From NCBI GenBank assembly GCA_003212415.1, contig QCPT01000012.1, positions 1 to 45,672 of the forward strand: DNA of 45,672 nt, given 5' to 3'. Each line of letters starts with the position of its first letter. Positions within the stretch are counted from its first letter, which is position 1. Source of the stretch: Pelagibacteraceae bacterium AG-439-F23 (lineage in GTDB: Bacteria > Pseudomonadota > Alphaproteobacteria > Pelagibacterales > Pelagibacteraceae). Position numbers and translations under genes: made by a program. Below the pieces are notes generated by a model. That model searched no databases. It was given only the letters and a program-made list of their open reading frames with translations, and was not told the origin of the DNA. This document shows, piece by piece, positions 34,683 to 42,676 of the stretch.

Positions 34683-35584
34683 TAATAAGGAAAGTATTTC
34701 AAAGATATATAAACAATTATTGGTACTGTTATTAAAGACATTAAAGTAGATACAACTATCATACTGGAAATACTGTCGACAACTTTTTTAGGTGAATACA
34801 TTTCTGCTACTAAATAGGTTAATATAGCACTAGGCATAGCTGATTGTATTAATAAAACACCTGCGGCAAAACCTGATAAATTGAAAATTTTAATTATTAA
34901 AAAACCAATGATTGGACCAATAATTACTCTAGCAATTGAGGAAATTATAGAATTTTTTAAAGAAAAAACTTTAAGTTGAGTCAAAGAAACTCCTAAAGAC
35001 ATTAAAATTAAAACAATCATTGCATATCCTAATAACATTACTGTATTGATAACTACCTTTGGCATCTCCAAATCAAAATATAAAAAGTAAACAGCAATAA
35101 TTACTGCATAGGTTGGTGGACTTTTTAAAATTATTTTCATATCAAACTTTTTACTAGCTAAAAAAATATTTATAGTAAAATGTAGTAGTATAACTAATGA
35201 CGAAATTGCAGCTGCAACACCCATTCCTAAAGCTCCATAAGCAAACAAACATATGGGTATACCCATATTTCCAGTATTAGGCAAAAAATATGGAGGTAGT
35301 TCTCTAGAAATATCTTTCTTCAAAAAAAATAAAAAAATTACACCTGTTATTGCAAAGCTACTAAGAGCTATTACTGCATAAATAAAATATTCAGAAAAGA
35401 CACTATAAGTTACTCCAGAAGATGTAATAGCAAAAATAAATAATGCGGGAGCACCAAAATTTCCAGAGTAATTAGTTATAAATGCAGTATCAAATTTTGG
35501 ATTTTTTTTACCCAAAAAATATCCTATGCCCACTATAAAAAATACTGGAAATAGTACTTCAAAAAGCTTGAGATACAAATCCAT
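34682..35584 (-). CDS. AEC-family transporter
   Basis: A 300-residue inner-membrane protein with about ten helices, matching the auxin efflux carrier (AEC) family of bacterial permeases. Features include the N-terminal LFEVLFPVFFIVGIGYFLG, the mid-protein LPNTGNMGIPICLFAYGALG block (Asn-Thr-Gly-Asn-Met-Gly, a family signature) and the C-terminal GVLLIQSAMPSAILTYLVAEMY with SAMPSA. Bacterial members move malate, malonate or other organic acids; the substrate here is unknown. It lies 3 nt after hom on the same strand. Confidence 0.9.
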   Translation of the reverse strand: MDLYLKLFEVLFPVFFIVGIGYFLGKKNPKFDTAFITNYSGNFGAPALFIFAITSSGVTYSVFSEYFIYAVIALSSFAITGVIFLFFLKKDISRELPPYFLPNTGNMGIPICLFAYGALGMGVAAAISSLVILLHFTINIFLASKKFDMKIILKSPPTYAVIIAVYFLYFDLEMPKVVINTVMLLGYAMIVLILMSLGVSLTQLKVFSLKNSIISSIARVIIGPIIGFLIIKIFNLSGFAAGVLLIQSAMPSAILTYLVAEMYSPKKVVDSISSMIVVSTLMSLITVPIIVYISLKYFPY

Positions 35585-35587
35585 CTT

Positions 35588-36877
35588 TTAAAATAATCTT
35601 ATTATAACTGGTGATTTAATTATGTTTTTATTTGCTTTAAATGACTTTAAGCATTTCTTTGAATTTAATTCATTAGCTTGATGAGTAATAATTGCTATAG
35701 AAGCTGTTTTTCTCCTATGATCTGGTATTTGAATTAATCTTTTTACAGAAATGTTGAATTTAGCTAATTGTTTTGTGATTGAAGATAATACACCAGGCTT
35801 ATCTTTGACTTCGAGTCTAAGATATAAAGGATTTGAATAATTATTTATATTGTAAATTTTTACTTTTTTCCTTTTTTTATTAGATATGCCAAATGGAAAT
35901 TTTATATTGCCTCTTAATATAGATAGTAAATCTGACATTAAAGCAGAAGATGTGGCACCAGGTCCTGCGCCCTCACCTTGAAGAACACTTTCACCAACAG
36001 GTTTACCTTCAATTATTACGGCATTCATAACTCCATTTACATTGCCAATGTAAGTATTTTTCTTCACAAGGCACGGGTGAACACGTTCAAATAGTCGGTT
36101 GTTAACTATTTCAGTTATACCTAATAGTTTTATTCTATAATTAAGTTGATCAACTATTTCGATATCTTTGTATTCAATATTTTCAATTCCCTCCATTAAA
36201 TACTTTGAATTTGATATTTTGTTATTAAATGATAATGAAGAAAGAATTTTAACTTTAGATAAGACATCATAGCCATTAAGATCTAATTTTGGATTACCTG
36301 GTTCGGCATATCCTAAAGATTGAGCTTTTCTTAATACATCTTCAAAACTATTCTTTGTAGTCTCCATTTCAGAAAGTATATAATTAGATGTACCATTCAA
36401 AATTCCGTATACTTTAGAAATTTTATTTGTTGCCAAACCTTCTTTAATAGTTCTTAAAATAGGTATTCCGCCACAAACAGAAGCTTCAAATTCTAAATTG
36501 ACTTTATTTTTTTCTGCTAATTTTGAAAGATAATTTCCATGCTTGGCAATCAAGGCTTTATTAGGCGTGATAACATGAATTTTATTTTTTATGGCAGTCT
36601 CAACTATTTTTTTTGAAATACCATCAGATAAGCCAATAGCTTCAAATAGTATATCTATTTTTTTTTTCTTTAATATTTCCAAGGGATTTGAATAAAAAAA
36701 ATTTTTACTTATTTTAAAAGATCTTTTTTTATTTTTATTTTTAGCAGAAACAGCAACAATATTAATCTTCTTACCAGTTTTGTTAAGTATATCTTTTTTT
36801 TTATTATTTAATTCATTTAATAAATAAGAACCAATTTGACCTAACCCAATAACAGCTATATTAAATTCATTTCTCAT
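35588..36877 (-). CDS. hom: Homoserine dehydrogenase
   Basis: A 429-residue monofunctional homoserine dehydrogenase, which reduces aspartate semialdehyde to homoserine, the branch point for threonine and methionine. The NAD(P)-binding motif GLGQIGSYLLNEL starts at residue 11. The catalytic region shows TPNKALIAKHG near residue 106 and GILNGTSNYILSEM near residue 165. A C-terminal ACT domain (about 350-425, LEVKDKPGVLSSITKQLAK) suggests feedback control, classically by threonine. There is no aspartokinase fusion. It overlaps the small lipoprotein gene by 1 nt. The methionine branch is encoded about 2.3 kb further on by the metY pair. Confidence 0.95.
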   Translation of the reverse strand: MRNEFNIAVIGLGQIGSYLLNELNNKKKDILNKTGKKINIVAVSAKNKNKKRSFKISKNFFYSNPLEILKKKKIDILFEAIGLSDGISKKIVETAIKNKIHVITPNKALIAKHGNYLSKLAEKNKVNLEFEASVCGGIPILRTIKEGLATNKISKVYGILNGTSNYILSEMETTKNSFEDVLRKAQSLGYAEPGNPKLDLNGYDVLSKVKILSSLSFNNKISNSKYLMEGIENIEYKDIEIVDQLNYRIKLLGITEIVNNRLFERVHPCLVKKNTYIGNVNGVMNAVIIEGKPVGESVLQGEGAGPGATSSALMSDLLSILRGNIKFPFGISNKKRKKVKIYNINNYSNPLYLRLEVKDKPGVLSSITKQLAKFNISVKRLIQIPDHRRKTASIAIITHQANELNSKKCLKSFKANKNIIKSPVIIRLF

Positions 36878-37092
36878 TATTTTTCCATTATATTAGGATA
36901 ATGACTTTTTTTTCCGTACAAAACTACATTTTTCTTAAAATCATCAAAACTTAAATTTTTATTAAAATCTAATTCAGATTTATTTCTTTCATCTTTTACA
37001 TAGTTTATATTCTCCCACAAACCACTTTTAGTATCTATAGAACAATGTGATAATATGAATATCATTAATATAAGAAAATTAAATTTTACCAT
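36877..37092 (-). CDS. Small putative lipoprotein, unknown function
   Basis: A 71-residue protein with a lipoprotein-like signal: hydrophobic residues 4-14 then LSHC with Cys at residue 17. The mature part, about 55 residues, is polar and charged (SIDTKSGLWENINYVKDERN, then FDDFKKNVVLYGKKS). I do not recognise the family with certainty. The start of the mature region vaguely resembles the N-terminus of BamB-like PQQ-propeller lipoproteins of this clade, so it could be a truncated relative, but that is memory-based. It overlaps argC by 14 nt and hom by 1 nt, which supports it being translated. Confidence 0.6.
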   Translation of the reverse strand: MVKFNFLILMIFILSHCSIDTKSGLWENINYVKDERNKSELDFNKNLSFDDFKKNVVLYGKKSHYPNIMEK

Positions 37093-38110
37093 TTAAACCT
37101 TCGCTCTCTTTAAAGTTATAAAGTATATTCATATTTTGTACTGCTTGACCACTTCCTCCTTTTATCAAATTATCAATAACAGAAAGAATAATTAATTTAT
37201 CCTTATATTTGCTATTACAAACAGAAATAATACAATTATTTGTATTTATTACATCATTCGTGCTTAAAAATGTATCAGGATTAGAAATTTTGATAAACTT
37301 TTCATTTTTGTAATATTTTTTTAACTCAGCGTTCACTTTATTTTTTGTTACACCTTTTTTTAAATCAACATAAATTGTACTAAGTATACCTCTAAACATT
37401 GGAGTCAAATGAGGTGTAAACTGAAAATTATTTATTTTCCCAGTATTTAAATCTAATTCTTGCTGAATTTCACTGTTATGTCTATGTATCGCTAAACCGT
37501 AAGCACTAAGAGACTCATAAAGATTTTGATATTTATATTTTTTATGAATTCCTCTACCAGCACCCGAATATCCCGATTTAGAATCAATTATTATATTATT
37601 ATTAGAAATTAAACTTTTTTTTAACAATGGTATTAATGGTAACAATATAGAAGTAGGATAACACCCGGGACAAGAAATTATTTTAGAATCTTTAATATTA
37701 TTTCTCTTAATTTCAGGTAAAGCGTAAATACTTTTTTTAATCATATTTATTGCCTTATGTTTAATTTTGTACCATTTTAAGAAATCATTAGATTTATTAA
37801 GTCTAAAATCTGCTGACAAATCTATTAAAATATTTTTTTTTAATAAAAGTTTTGAAATTTTTTGAGCCTCTCCATTAGGCAAAGCTGTAAAAACAACATC
37901 TACACTTGATAAAAAATTTTTATTAAATTTAACTATTTTAGGGAGTTTATATTTACTTAAACTTTTATCATATGAAGATATTTTTTTGCCTATTGAAGAA
38001 TTTCCACAAAGATATTTTATATTAACTTTTTTATGATTAACTAAAATCTTAGTTAGTTGAATTCCAATGTAACCAGTTGAACCAGAAATAAGAGCATTTA
38101 TCTTAGACAT
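37079..38110 (-). CDS. argC: N-acetyl-gamma-glutamyl-phosphate reductase
   Basis: ArgC (343 residues) reduces N-acetylglutamyl phosphate to the semialdehyde, the third step of arginine synthesis. The N-terminal Rossmann motif is ALISGSTGYIGIQLTKIL. The active-site Cys lies in IISCPGCYPTSILLPL near residue 148, and the substrate region has SGYSGAGRGIHKK and FTPHLTPMFRGILSTIY. A C-terminal GGSGQAVQNMNIL block completes the family pattern. Length is normal for the long (type 1) form. It lies 33 nt after rpsI on the same strand; the rplM-rpsI-argC order is found in several alphaproteobacteria. Confidence 0.96.
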   Translation of the reverse strand: MSKINALISGSTGYIGIQLTKILVNHKKVNIKYLCGNSSIGKKISSYDKSLSKYKLPKIVKFNKNFLSSVDVVFTALPNGEAQKISKLLLKKNILIDLSADFRLNKSNDFLKWYKIKHKAINMIKKSIYALPEIKRNNIKDSKIISCPGCYPTSILLPLIPLLKKSLISNNNIIIDSKSGYSGAGRGIHKKYKYQNLYESLSAYGLAIHRHNSEIQQELDLNTGKINNFQFTPHLTPMFRGILSTIYVDLKKGVTKNKVNAELKKYYKNEKFIKISNPDTFLSTNDVINTNNCIISVCNSKYKDKLIILSVIDNLIKGGSGQAVQNMNILYNFKESEGLNGKI

Positions 38111-38143
38111 ATTTTAATATAGCAGTTGTTGATTAAAAAGAAA

Positions 38144-38572
38144 TTATCTTTTAGAAAACTGAAAACTTCTTCTAGCTTTTGCTCTACCAGGTTTTTTTCT
38201 CTCAACAGATCTTGAATCTCTGGTTGTTAGCTTTTCTTTTCTTAATGTGGTTTTTAAATTTTCATCAAACATAACTAAAGCTCTAGAAATTCCATGTACC
38301 AATGCACCTGCCTGACCAGTATGTCCACCACCAACTACTTTAGATTTAACATCATAATCTGTTGATTGATTTATAATTTCAAAAGGTCTTAAAATTTGCA
38401 TTTTGTGTGTAGATCTTGTGAAATAATCTTCATAATTTTTTCCATTAACATAAATTTTACCGCTACCTTTTTTTAACCAAACTTTTGCTATAGAAGTTTT
38501 TCTTCTGCCAGTAGCATATTTGCAATCCTTAAAATCTAATTTAATTTTTGTAGAAGTTTGGTTCGTATCCAT
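38144..38572 (-). CDS. rpsI: 30S ribosomal protein S9
   Basis: S9 (142 residues) is a small-subunit protein whose C-terminal tail reaches the P-site tRNA. KYATGRRKTSIAKVWLKKGSGKIYVNG (quoted in part: GRRKTSIAKVWLKKGSG) and the block VVGGGHTGQAGALVHGISRAL are diagnostic. The invariant C-terminus KKPGRAKARRSFQFSKR is complete. A short N-terminal extension of about 15 residues precedes the conserved domain, as in other alphaproteobacteria. It lies 1 nt downstream of rplM, the universal rplM-rpsI pair. Confidence 0.98.
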   Translation of the reverse strand: MDTNQTSTKIKLDFKDCKYATGRRKTSIAKVWLKKGSGKIYVNGKNYEDYFTRSTHKMQILRPFEIINQSTDYDVKSKVVGGGHTGQAGALVHGISRALVMFDENLKTTLRKEKLTTRDSRSVERKKPGRAKARRSFQFSKR

Positions 38573-38573
38573 G

Positions 38574-39032
38574 TTAGTTTTTTATAATATTTTTTTTATT
38601 TAATTTTTTTAAATCAATAGATTCTGGATTTTGTGATTCATGCGGATGATTAGATCCAGAATAAATCTTTAATTTTGTTAATTGCTTTTTTGCAAGAGCT
38701 CCACTTGGCATCATTCTTTTAACTGCGAGTTTAAGAGTTTCGTCAGGTTTTTTTTTGTAAAGTTTGCTAGGTGTGGTATCTTTAATTCCGCCAGGATATC
38801 CTGTATGTCTATAATATTTTTTATCTTCAAACTTATTTCCTGTAAATTTAATCTGATCAATATTCTTTACAACTACAAAGTCTCCATGATCCATATGTGG
38901 TGTATAGGTAGTTTTATTTTTTCCTCTAATAATTTTTGAAATTATTGTCGCTAGTCTACCTACAACGGCATCTTTAGCGTCAATTTCAAACCATTTAGAG
39001 TTAATGTCGTCTTTTTTAATAAATTTAGTCAT
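38574..39032 (-). CDS. rplM: 50S ribosomal protein L13
   Basis: L13 (152 residues from this start) is an early-assembling large-subunit protein. Conserved stretches are KWFEIDAKDAVVGRLATIIS, NKTTYTPHMDHGDFVVVKN, the YYRHTGYPGGIK motif and MMPSGALAKKQLTKLKIY. The frame stays open to a TTG at 39071, which would add 13 residues. I chose the ATG at 39032 because homology begins just after it, and because that TTG is part of a perfect -35 hexamer (TTGACA), so it would not be in the transcript. A lysine/asparagine-rich tail ends the protein. Confidence 0.93.
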   Translation of the reverse strand: MTKFIKKDDINSKWFEIDAKDAVVGRLATIISKIIRGKNKTTYTPHMDHGDFVVVKNIDQIKFTGNKFEDKKYYRHTGYPGGIKDTTPSKLYKKKPDETLKLAVKRMMPSGALAKKQLTKLKIYSGSNHPHESQNPESIDLKKLNKKNIIKN

Positions 39033-39042
39033 GAATGCGGGA

Positions 39043-39071
39043 TTAATACTTTTAATTGTATATATTGTCAA
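39043..39071 (-). promoter_or_regulatory. Promoter of rplM-rpsI
   Basis: On the minus strand TTGACA (6 of 6) occupies 39071-39066, then 17 nt, then TATTAA (4 of 6) at 39048-39043. Transcription would start near 39036, giving a leader of only about 4 nt before the ATG at 39032, so the mRNA would be close to leaderless. Confidence 0.6.
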
Positions 39072-39174
39072 TTTATAATATTTTTCTCATTTTCTCATAC
39101 TTGTAATAGAATTAATTAATGTTAAAAAACCTTATTAGAAAGAAATTCAATAAAAACACTAATGGAGAAATAAT

Positions 39175-40503
39175 ATGAGTGATAAAAAAATACCTAGTCC
39201 AAAAACTTATAAATTTGATACCTTAAGTTTGCACGCAGGTTATCAGCCTCATAAAAATGCTGGATCGAGACAGGTACCAATATATCAAACAACATCATAT
39301 TTATTTGATGATGTAGATCATGCCGCTGCTTTGTTTAATTTAGAAAGAGGTGGACATATTTATAGTAGAATATCAAATCCTACCGTTGGTGTTTTGGAGG
39401 AAAGAGTAGCTTCTCTTGAAGGTGGTACAGCAGCTTTAGCAACTTCTTCTGGAATGAGTGCCATATTTTTAGCTGTAATGACTTTATGTGAAGCTGGTGA
39501 TCATTTGGTTGTATCATCACAATTATATGGTGGTACTGTAAACTTATTTAGACTTACATTGCCTAAATTTGGAATAAAATGTACTTTTGTTAAACCTAGA
39601 GATACTAAAGGCTTTAAAAAAGCTATTCAAAAAAATACAAAAGGTATATTTGGAGAATTAGTTGGTAACCCCGGAAATGAAATTATGAATATGCCTGAGA
39701 TAGCTAAGATTGCGCATGAAGCAGGCATTCCTTTAATGGTAGATGCTACTTACCAAACACCTTATCTTTGTAAACCATTTGAACATGGTGCTGATATTGT
39801 GATTCATTCATTAACTAAATGGATGGCTGGACATGGTTCATCTATGGCAGGTATTCTGGTTGAAGGTGGAAAATTTGATTGGATGCAAAATGATAAATTT
39901 CCAACTATGACAAAACCATACGAAGGTTATCATGGATTATCTTTTGCCGAAGAATTTGGACCTACTGCTTTTACAATGAAAGCACGTGCAGAAGGTATGA
40001 GAGATTTTGGTCCATGCTTAAGTCCTCAAAATGCTTGGAATGTATTACAAGGAATTGAAACTTTATCCGTAAGAATGAAAAAACATTGTTCTAATGCTGA
40101 AGAAATGGTTAAGTATTTATTAGGGCATGAAAGTGTTGCCTGGGTATCTCATCCAAGTGTACCAGATCATCCAGATCATGAATTAGCAAAACAACTTTTA
40201 CCTAATGGTCGAGGTTCAATGATAGCATTTGGAATTAAAGGTGGTAAAGATGCAGGAGTAGAATTTATCAATAATGTCAAACTAGCTTCTCACTTAGCTA
40301 ATGTTGGGGATACAAGAACTTTAGTTATTCATCCTGCTTCAGGAACGCATTCACAAATGGATGAAGCAACACTAAAATTTGCTGGTTTATCTCATGATAT
40401 GATTAGATTGTCTGTAGGTATAGAAGATATAGATGATATTAAAAATGATTTTGAGATAGGATTCAGAGCGGCGAGAAAACCAAGACTTGTTTCTAATCAA
40501 TGA
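39175..40503 (+). CDS. MetY-like PLP-dependent sulfhydrylase, paralog 1
   Basis: A 442-residue Cys/Met-metabolism PLP enzyme, closest in size and motifs to O-acetylhomoserine sulfhydrylase (MetY). Features are TLSLHAGYQPHKNAGSRQVP, YSRISNPT near residue 63, SSQLYGGTVNLF near residue 117 and the PLP lysine in IHSLTKWMAGHGS near residue 215. The family VDNT motif reads VDATYQTP, with Ala in place of Asn. A GGAG ribosome site lies before the ATG. The gene overlaps the alpha/beta hydrolase by 4 nt. Unlike the second copy, no SAM-V-like structure precedes it. It may prefer another thiol or acyl substrate. Confidence 0.85.
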   Translation: MSDKKIPSPKTYKFDTLSLHAGYQPHKNAGSRQVPIYQTTSYLFDDVDHAAALFNLERGGHIYSRISNPTVGVLEERVASLEGGTAALATSSGMSAIFLAVMTLCEAGDHLVVSSQLYGGTVNLFRLTLPKFGIKCTFVKPRDTKGFKKAIQKNTKGIFGELVGNPGNEIMNMPEIAKIAHEAGIPLMVDATYQTPYLCKPFEHGADIVIHSLTKWMAGHGSSMAGILVEGGKFDWMQNDKFPTMTKPYEGYHGLSFAEEFGPTAFTMKARAEGMRDFGPCLSPQNAWNVLQGIETLSVRMKKHCSNAEEMVKYLLGHESVAWVSHPSVPDHPDHELAKQLLPNGRGSMIAFGIKGGKDAGVEFINNVKLASHLANVGDTRTLVIHPASGTHSQMDEATLKFAGLSHDMIRLSVGIEDIDDIKNDFEIGFRAARKPRLVSNQ

Positions 40504-41318
40504 AATTTAAAGTAAACGGCCATGAAGTATTTGCTTCAACTGGTGGACGTCCATTTGACAAAAATAAACCTTTAATTATTTTTGTTCATGGAAGTGGATT
40601 AACTCATATGACTTGGGTACTTCAAACAAGATACTTTGCTTTTCATGGATACAGTGTTTTAGCTTTAGATATGCCTGGACATGGTTTATCAAGTGGTTAT
40701 AGCCTAAAATCCATTGAAGATATGGCAGATTGGGTTAGTAATGTAATTGATGCAGTTGGTTATAAAGAAGCTTCACTTGTGGGACATTCTCAAGGTTGTT
40801 TAGTTACAATTGAATGCACATCTAGATATCCAAATAAAATTAAAACATTAAGTCTAATGGGTGGTGCTGGGGCTATACCTATGAATCCTGAATTATTGGC
40901 ACTTGCAGAAAATAATGATCCAAAAGCAGTTGATTTAATGATGGATTGGGCTCATGGTCCAGCTGGCCATTTTGGAGGTCATCCTGTGCCAGGCTTGTAT
41001 CATATAAATACTGGCGGAATGCTAGCTAAATCAAGAACTATAAAAGACACTCTTGGAGTAGATTTTAGAGCTTGCGATAATTATAAAAATGGATTTGAAG
41101 CTGCTAAAAAAATAAAAATTCCAACATTATCTATACTCGCTACAGATGATAAAATGTGTCCTGTTAAAGAAGGTAAAAAGTTAGCTGATTTAATTAAAGG
41201 GAGTAAGGTAGATATAATTGATAATTGTGGTCATATGATGTTACTCGAAGAAGCAGATAGAGTTTTAAAAGTACTAAAAAATTTTATTATAATTAATTAC
41301 CCTGCAAAAAATATATAA
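40500..41318 (+). CDS. Alpha/beta-fold hydrolase
   Basis: A 272-residue alpha/beta hydrolase. The oxyanion motif is IIFVHGSGLTHMTW near residue 28, the nucleophile Ser sits in LVGHSQGCLVTIE near residue 97, the acid is probably Asp in LATDDKMCPVKEG near residue 220, and the catalytic His is in DNCGHMMLLEEAD near residue 245. The HGSGLTHMTWVLQ region and the lack of a GGSMGG motif distinguish it from MetX homoserine acetyltransferase, which is also longer. Its place between two MetY-like genes, with a 4-nt overlap to the first, suggests a linked role in sulfur or methionine metabolism; substrate unknown. Confidence 0.88.
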   Translation: MKFKVNGHEVFASTGGRPFDKNKPLIIFVHGSGLTHMTWVLQTRYFAFHGYSVLALDMPGHGLSSGYSLKSIEDMADWVSNVIDAVGYKEASLVGHSQGCLVTIECTSRYPNKIKTLSLMGGAGAIPMNPELLALAENNDPKAVDLMMDWAHGPAGHFGGHPVPGLYHINTGGMLAKSRTIKDTLGVDFRACDNYKNGFEAAKKIKIPTLSILATDDKMCPVKEGKKLADLIKGSKVDIIDNCGHMMLLEEADRVLKVLKNFIIINYPAKNI

Positions 41319-41321
41319 ATT

Positions 41322-41374
41322 TTTAGCTTGATTGTATACTCCAGTTAAAGGAAAATAATAAAAAAAAAAAGGAG
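41322..41374 (+). promoter_or_regulatory. SAM-V-like riboswitch before metY
   Basis: A short hairpin, TTTAGCT at 41322-41328 with AGTTAAA at 41343-41349 (7 bp, one G-T), encloses the loop TGATTGTATACTCC. CTCC at 41339-41342 in that loop can pair with GGAG at 41371-41374, the ribosome site of the next gene, making a pseudoknot that would block translation. This design, and the place before metY, match the SAM-V riboswitch described from Pelagibacter and marine metagenomes. High S-adenosylmethionine would then lower MetY. Confidence 0.75.
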
Positions 41375-41379
41375 AACAA

Positions 41380-42675
41380 ATGAGCAAAAACCCAGAAACA
41401 ATAGCATTACATGGCGGTGATTATAGGAGCGATCCAGCTACTACCGCTGTAGCAGTGCCCTTATATAGAACAACTTCATATCAATTTAATGATACTAATC
41501 ATGCTGCAAATCTATTTGCACTTAAAGAGTTTGGAAATATTTACACTAGAATAATGAATCCTACTAATGATGTATTAGAAAAAAGAGTTGCAGCTCTAGA
41601 AGGTGGATTAGCTGCACTAACTGTTGGCTCAGGACAAGCTGCATCAACATTTGCAATAATGAATGTTTGTCAATCCGGAGATAATTTCATTAGTTCAACA
41701 GACTTATATGGTGGAACAGTAAACTTGTTTACACATACTTTAAAAAAATTAGGTATTGAATGTAGATATGCAGATCCAGCTGATCCACAAAATTTTGAGA
41801 AATTAATTGATAAAAATACAAGATGTTTTTATGCAGAAACTTTACCAAACCCATATTTAAGAGTTTTTCCTATTAAGGAAGTTTCTGATATAGGAAGAAA
41901 GCACAATATACCATTAATTATGGATAACACTGCATCACCTGTAATATGTAAACCTATTGAGCATGGAGCAGCTGTTGTGGTGCATTCACTAACTAAATTT
42001 ATTGGTGGTCATGGTACTGTTATTGGAGGTTGTTTAGTCGATGGTGGTAATTTTGATTGGACAGCTGATCCTAAAAGACAACCTTTATTTAATGAACCTG
42101 ATATGAGTTATGGTGGTGCAAAATGGGGAGAGGTTGTTCCACAATTAACTGGAGCAAATGTATCTTTTGCTATACGTGCAAGAGTTTGTTTATTAAGAGA
42201 CCTTGGCGCACCTTTGGCGCCAGATAATGCGTGGGGTATTATTCAAGGATTAGAAACTGCACCGTTAAGAATGAAACAACATTGTTCTAATGCTGAAAAA
42301 GCTGTTGAATTTTTAAAAAAACACAAGAGTGTTGAAAGGGTTATCTACCCAACTCTTCATGAAGGTGAAATTGCAGCAAGATCAAAAAAATACTTCAAAG
42401 GTGGAAATGGAGCTTTAGTTGGTATAGAGCTTAAAGGTGGTGTGGAAGCTGGTAAAAAATTCATTGAATCATTAAAAATGTTTTACCATGTCGCTAATAT
42501 TGGTGATGCTAGAAGTTTAGCTATTCATCCAGCAACAACAACTCACAGCCAATTAACTGAAGATGAGCTTGCAGCTGCCGGTGTAACACCTGGATACGTT
42601 AGATTGTCTATTGGAATAGAACATTCTGATGATATTATTGGAGATCTAGATCAAGCTTTAAATGCAGCAGGTTAA
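41380..42675 (+). CDS. metY: O-acetylhomoserine sulfhydrylase (MetY), paralog 2
   Basis: A 431-residue PLP enzyme that makes homocysteine (or methionine directly) from O-acetylhomoserine and a sulfur donor. Motifs are TIALHGGDYRSDPATTAVAVP, YTRIMNPTND near residue 56, SSTDLYGGTVNLF near residue 107, the intact MDNTASPVICKP and the PLP lysine in VHSLTKFIGGHGT near residue 206. The C-terminus ends with AIHPATTTHSQLTEDE and VRLSIGIEHSDDI, as in the family. It has a strong GGAG ribosome site that can be masked by the SAM-V-like leader. It ends 1 nt from the convergent ctaA gene. Confidence 0.93.
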   Translation: MSKNPETIALHGGDYRSDPATTAVAVPLYRTTSYQFNDTNHAANLFALKEFGNIYTRIMNPTNDVLEKRVAALEGGLAALTVGSGQAASTFAIMNVCQSGDNFISSTDLYGGTVNLFTHTLKKLGIECRYADPADPQNFEKLIDKNTRCFYAETLPNPYLRVFPIKEVSDIGRKHNIPLIMDNTASPVICKPIEHGAAVVVHSLTKFIGGHGTVIGGCLVDGGNFDWTADPKRQPLFNEPDMSYGGAKWGEVVPQLTGANVSFAIRARVCLLRDLGAPLAPDNAWGIIQGLETAPLRMKQHCSNAEKAVEFLKKHKSVERVIYPTLHEGEIAARSKKYFKGGNGALVGIELKGGVEAGKKFIESLKMFYHVANIGDARSLAIHPATTTHSQLTEDELAAAGVTPGYVRLSIGIEHSDDIIGDLDQALNAAG

Positions 42676-42676
42676 A

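Noticed and set aside
39033-39071. L13 starting at TTG 39071
   Set aside because: The TTG is the first half of a perfect -35 hexamer, and conserved L13 sequence begins after the ATG at 39032.
39120-39177. Second SAM riboswitch before the first MetY-like gene
   Set aside because: Only a weak ATTAG/CTAAT pairing near the ribosome site is visible; the SAM-II/SAM-V hairpin-pseudoknot core is absent.
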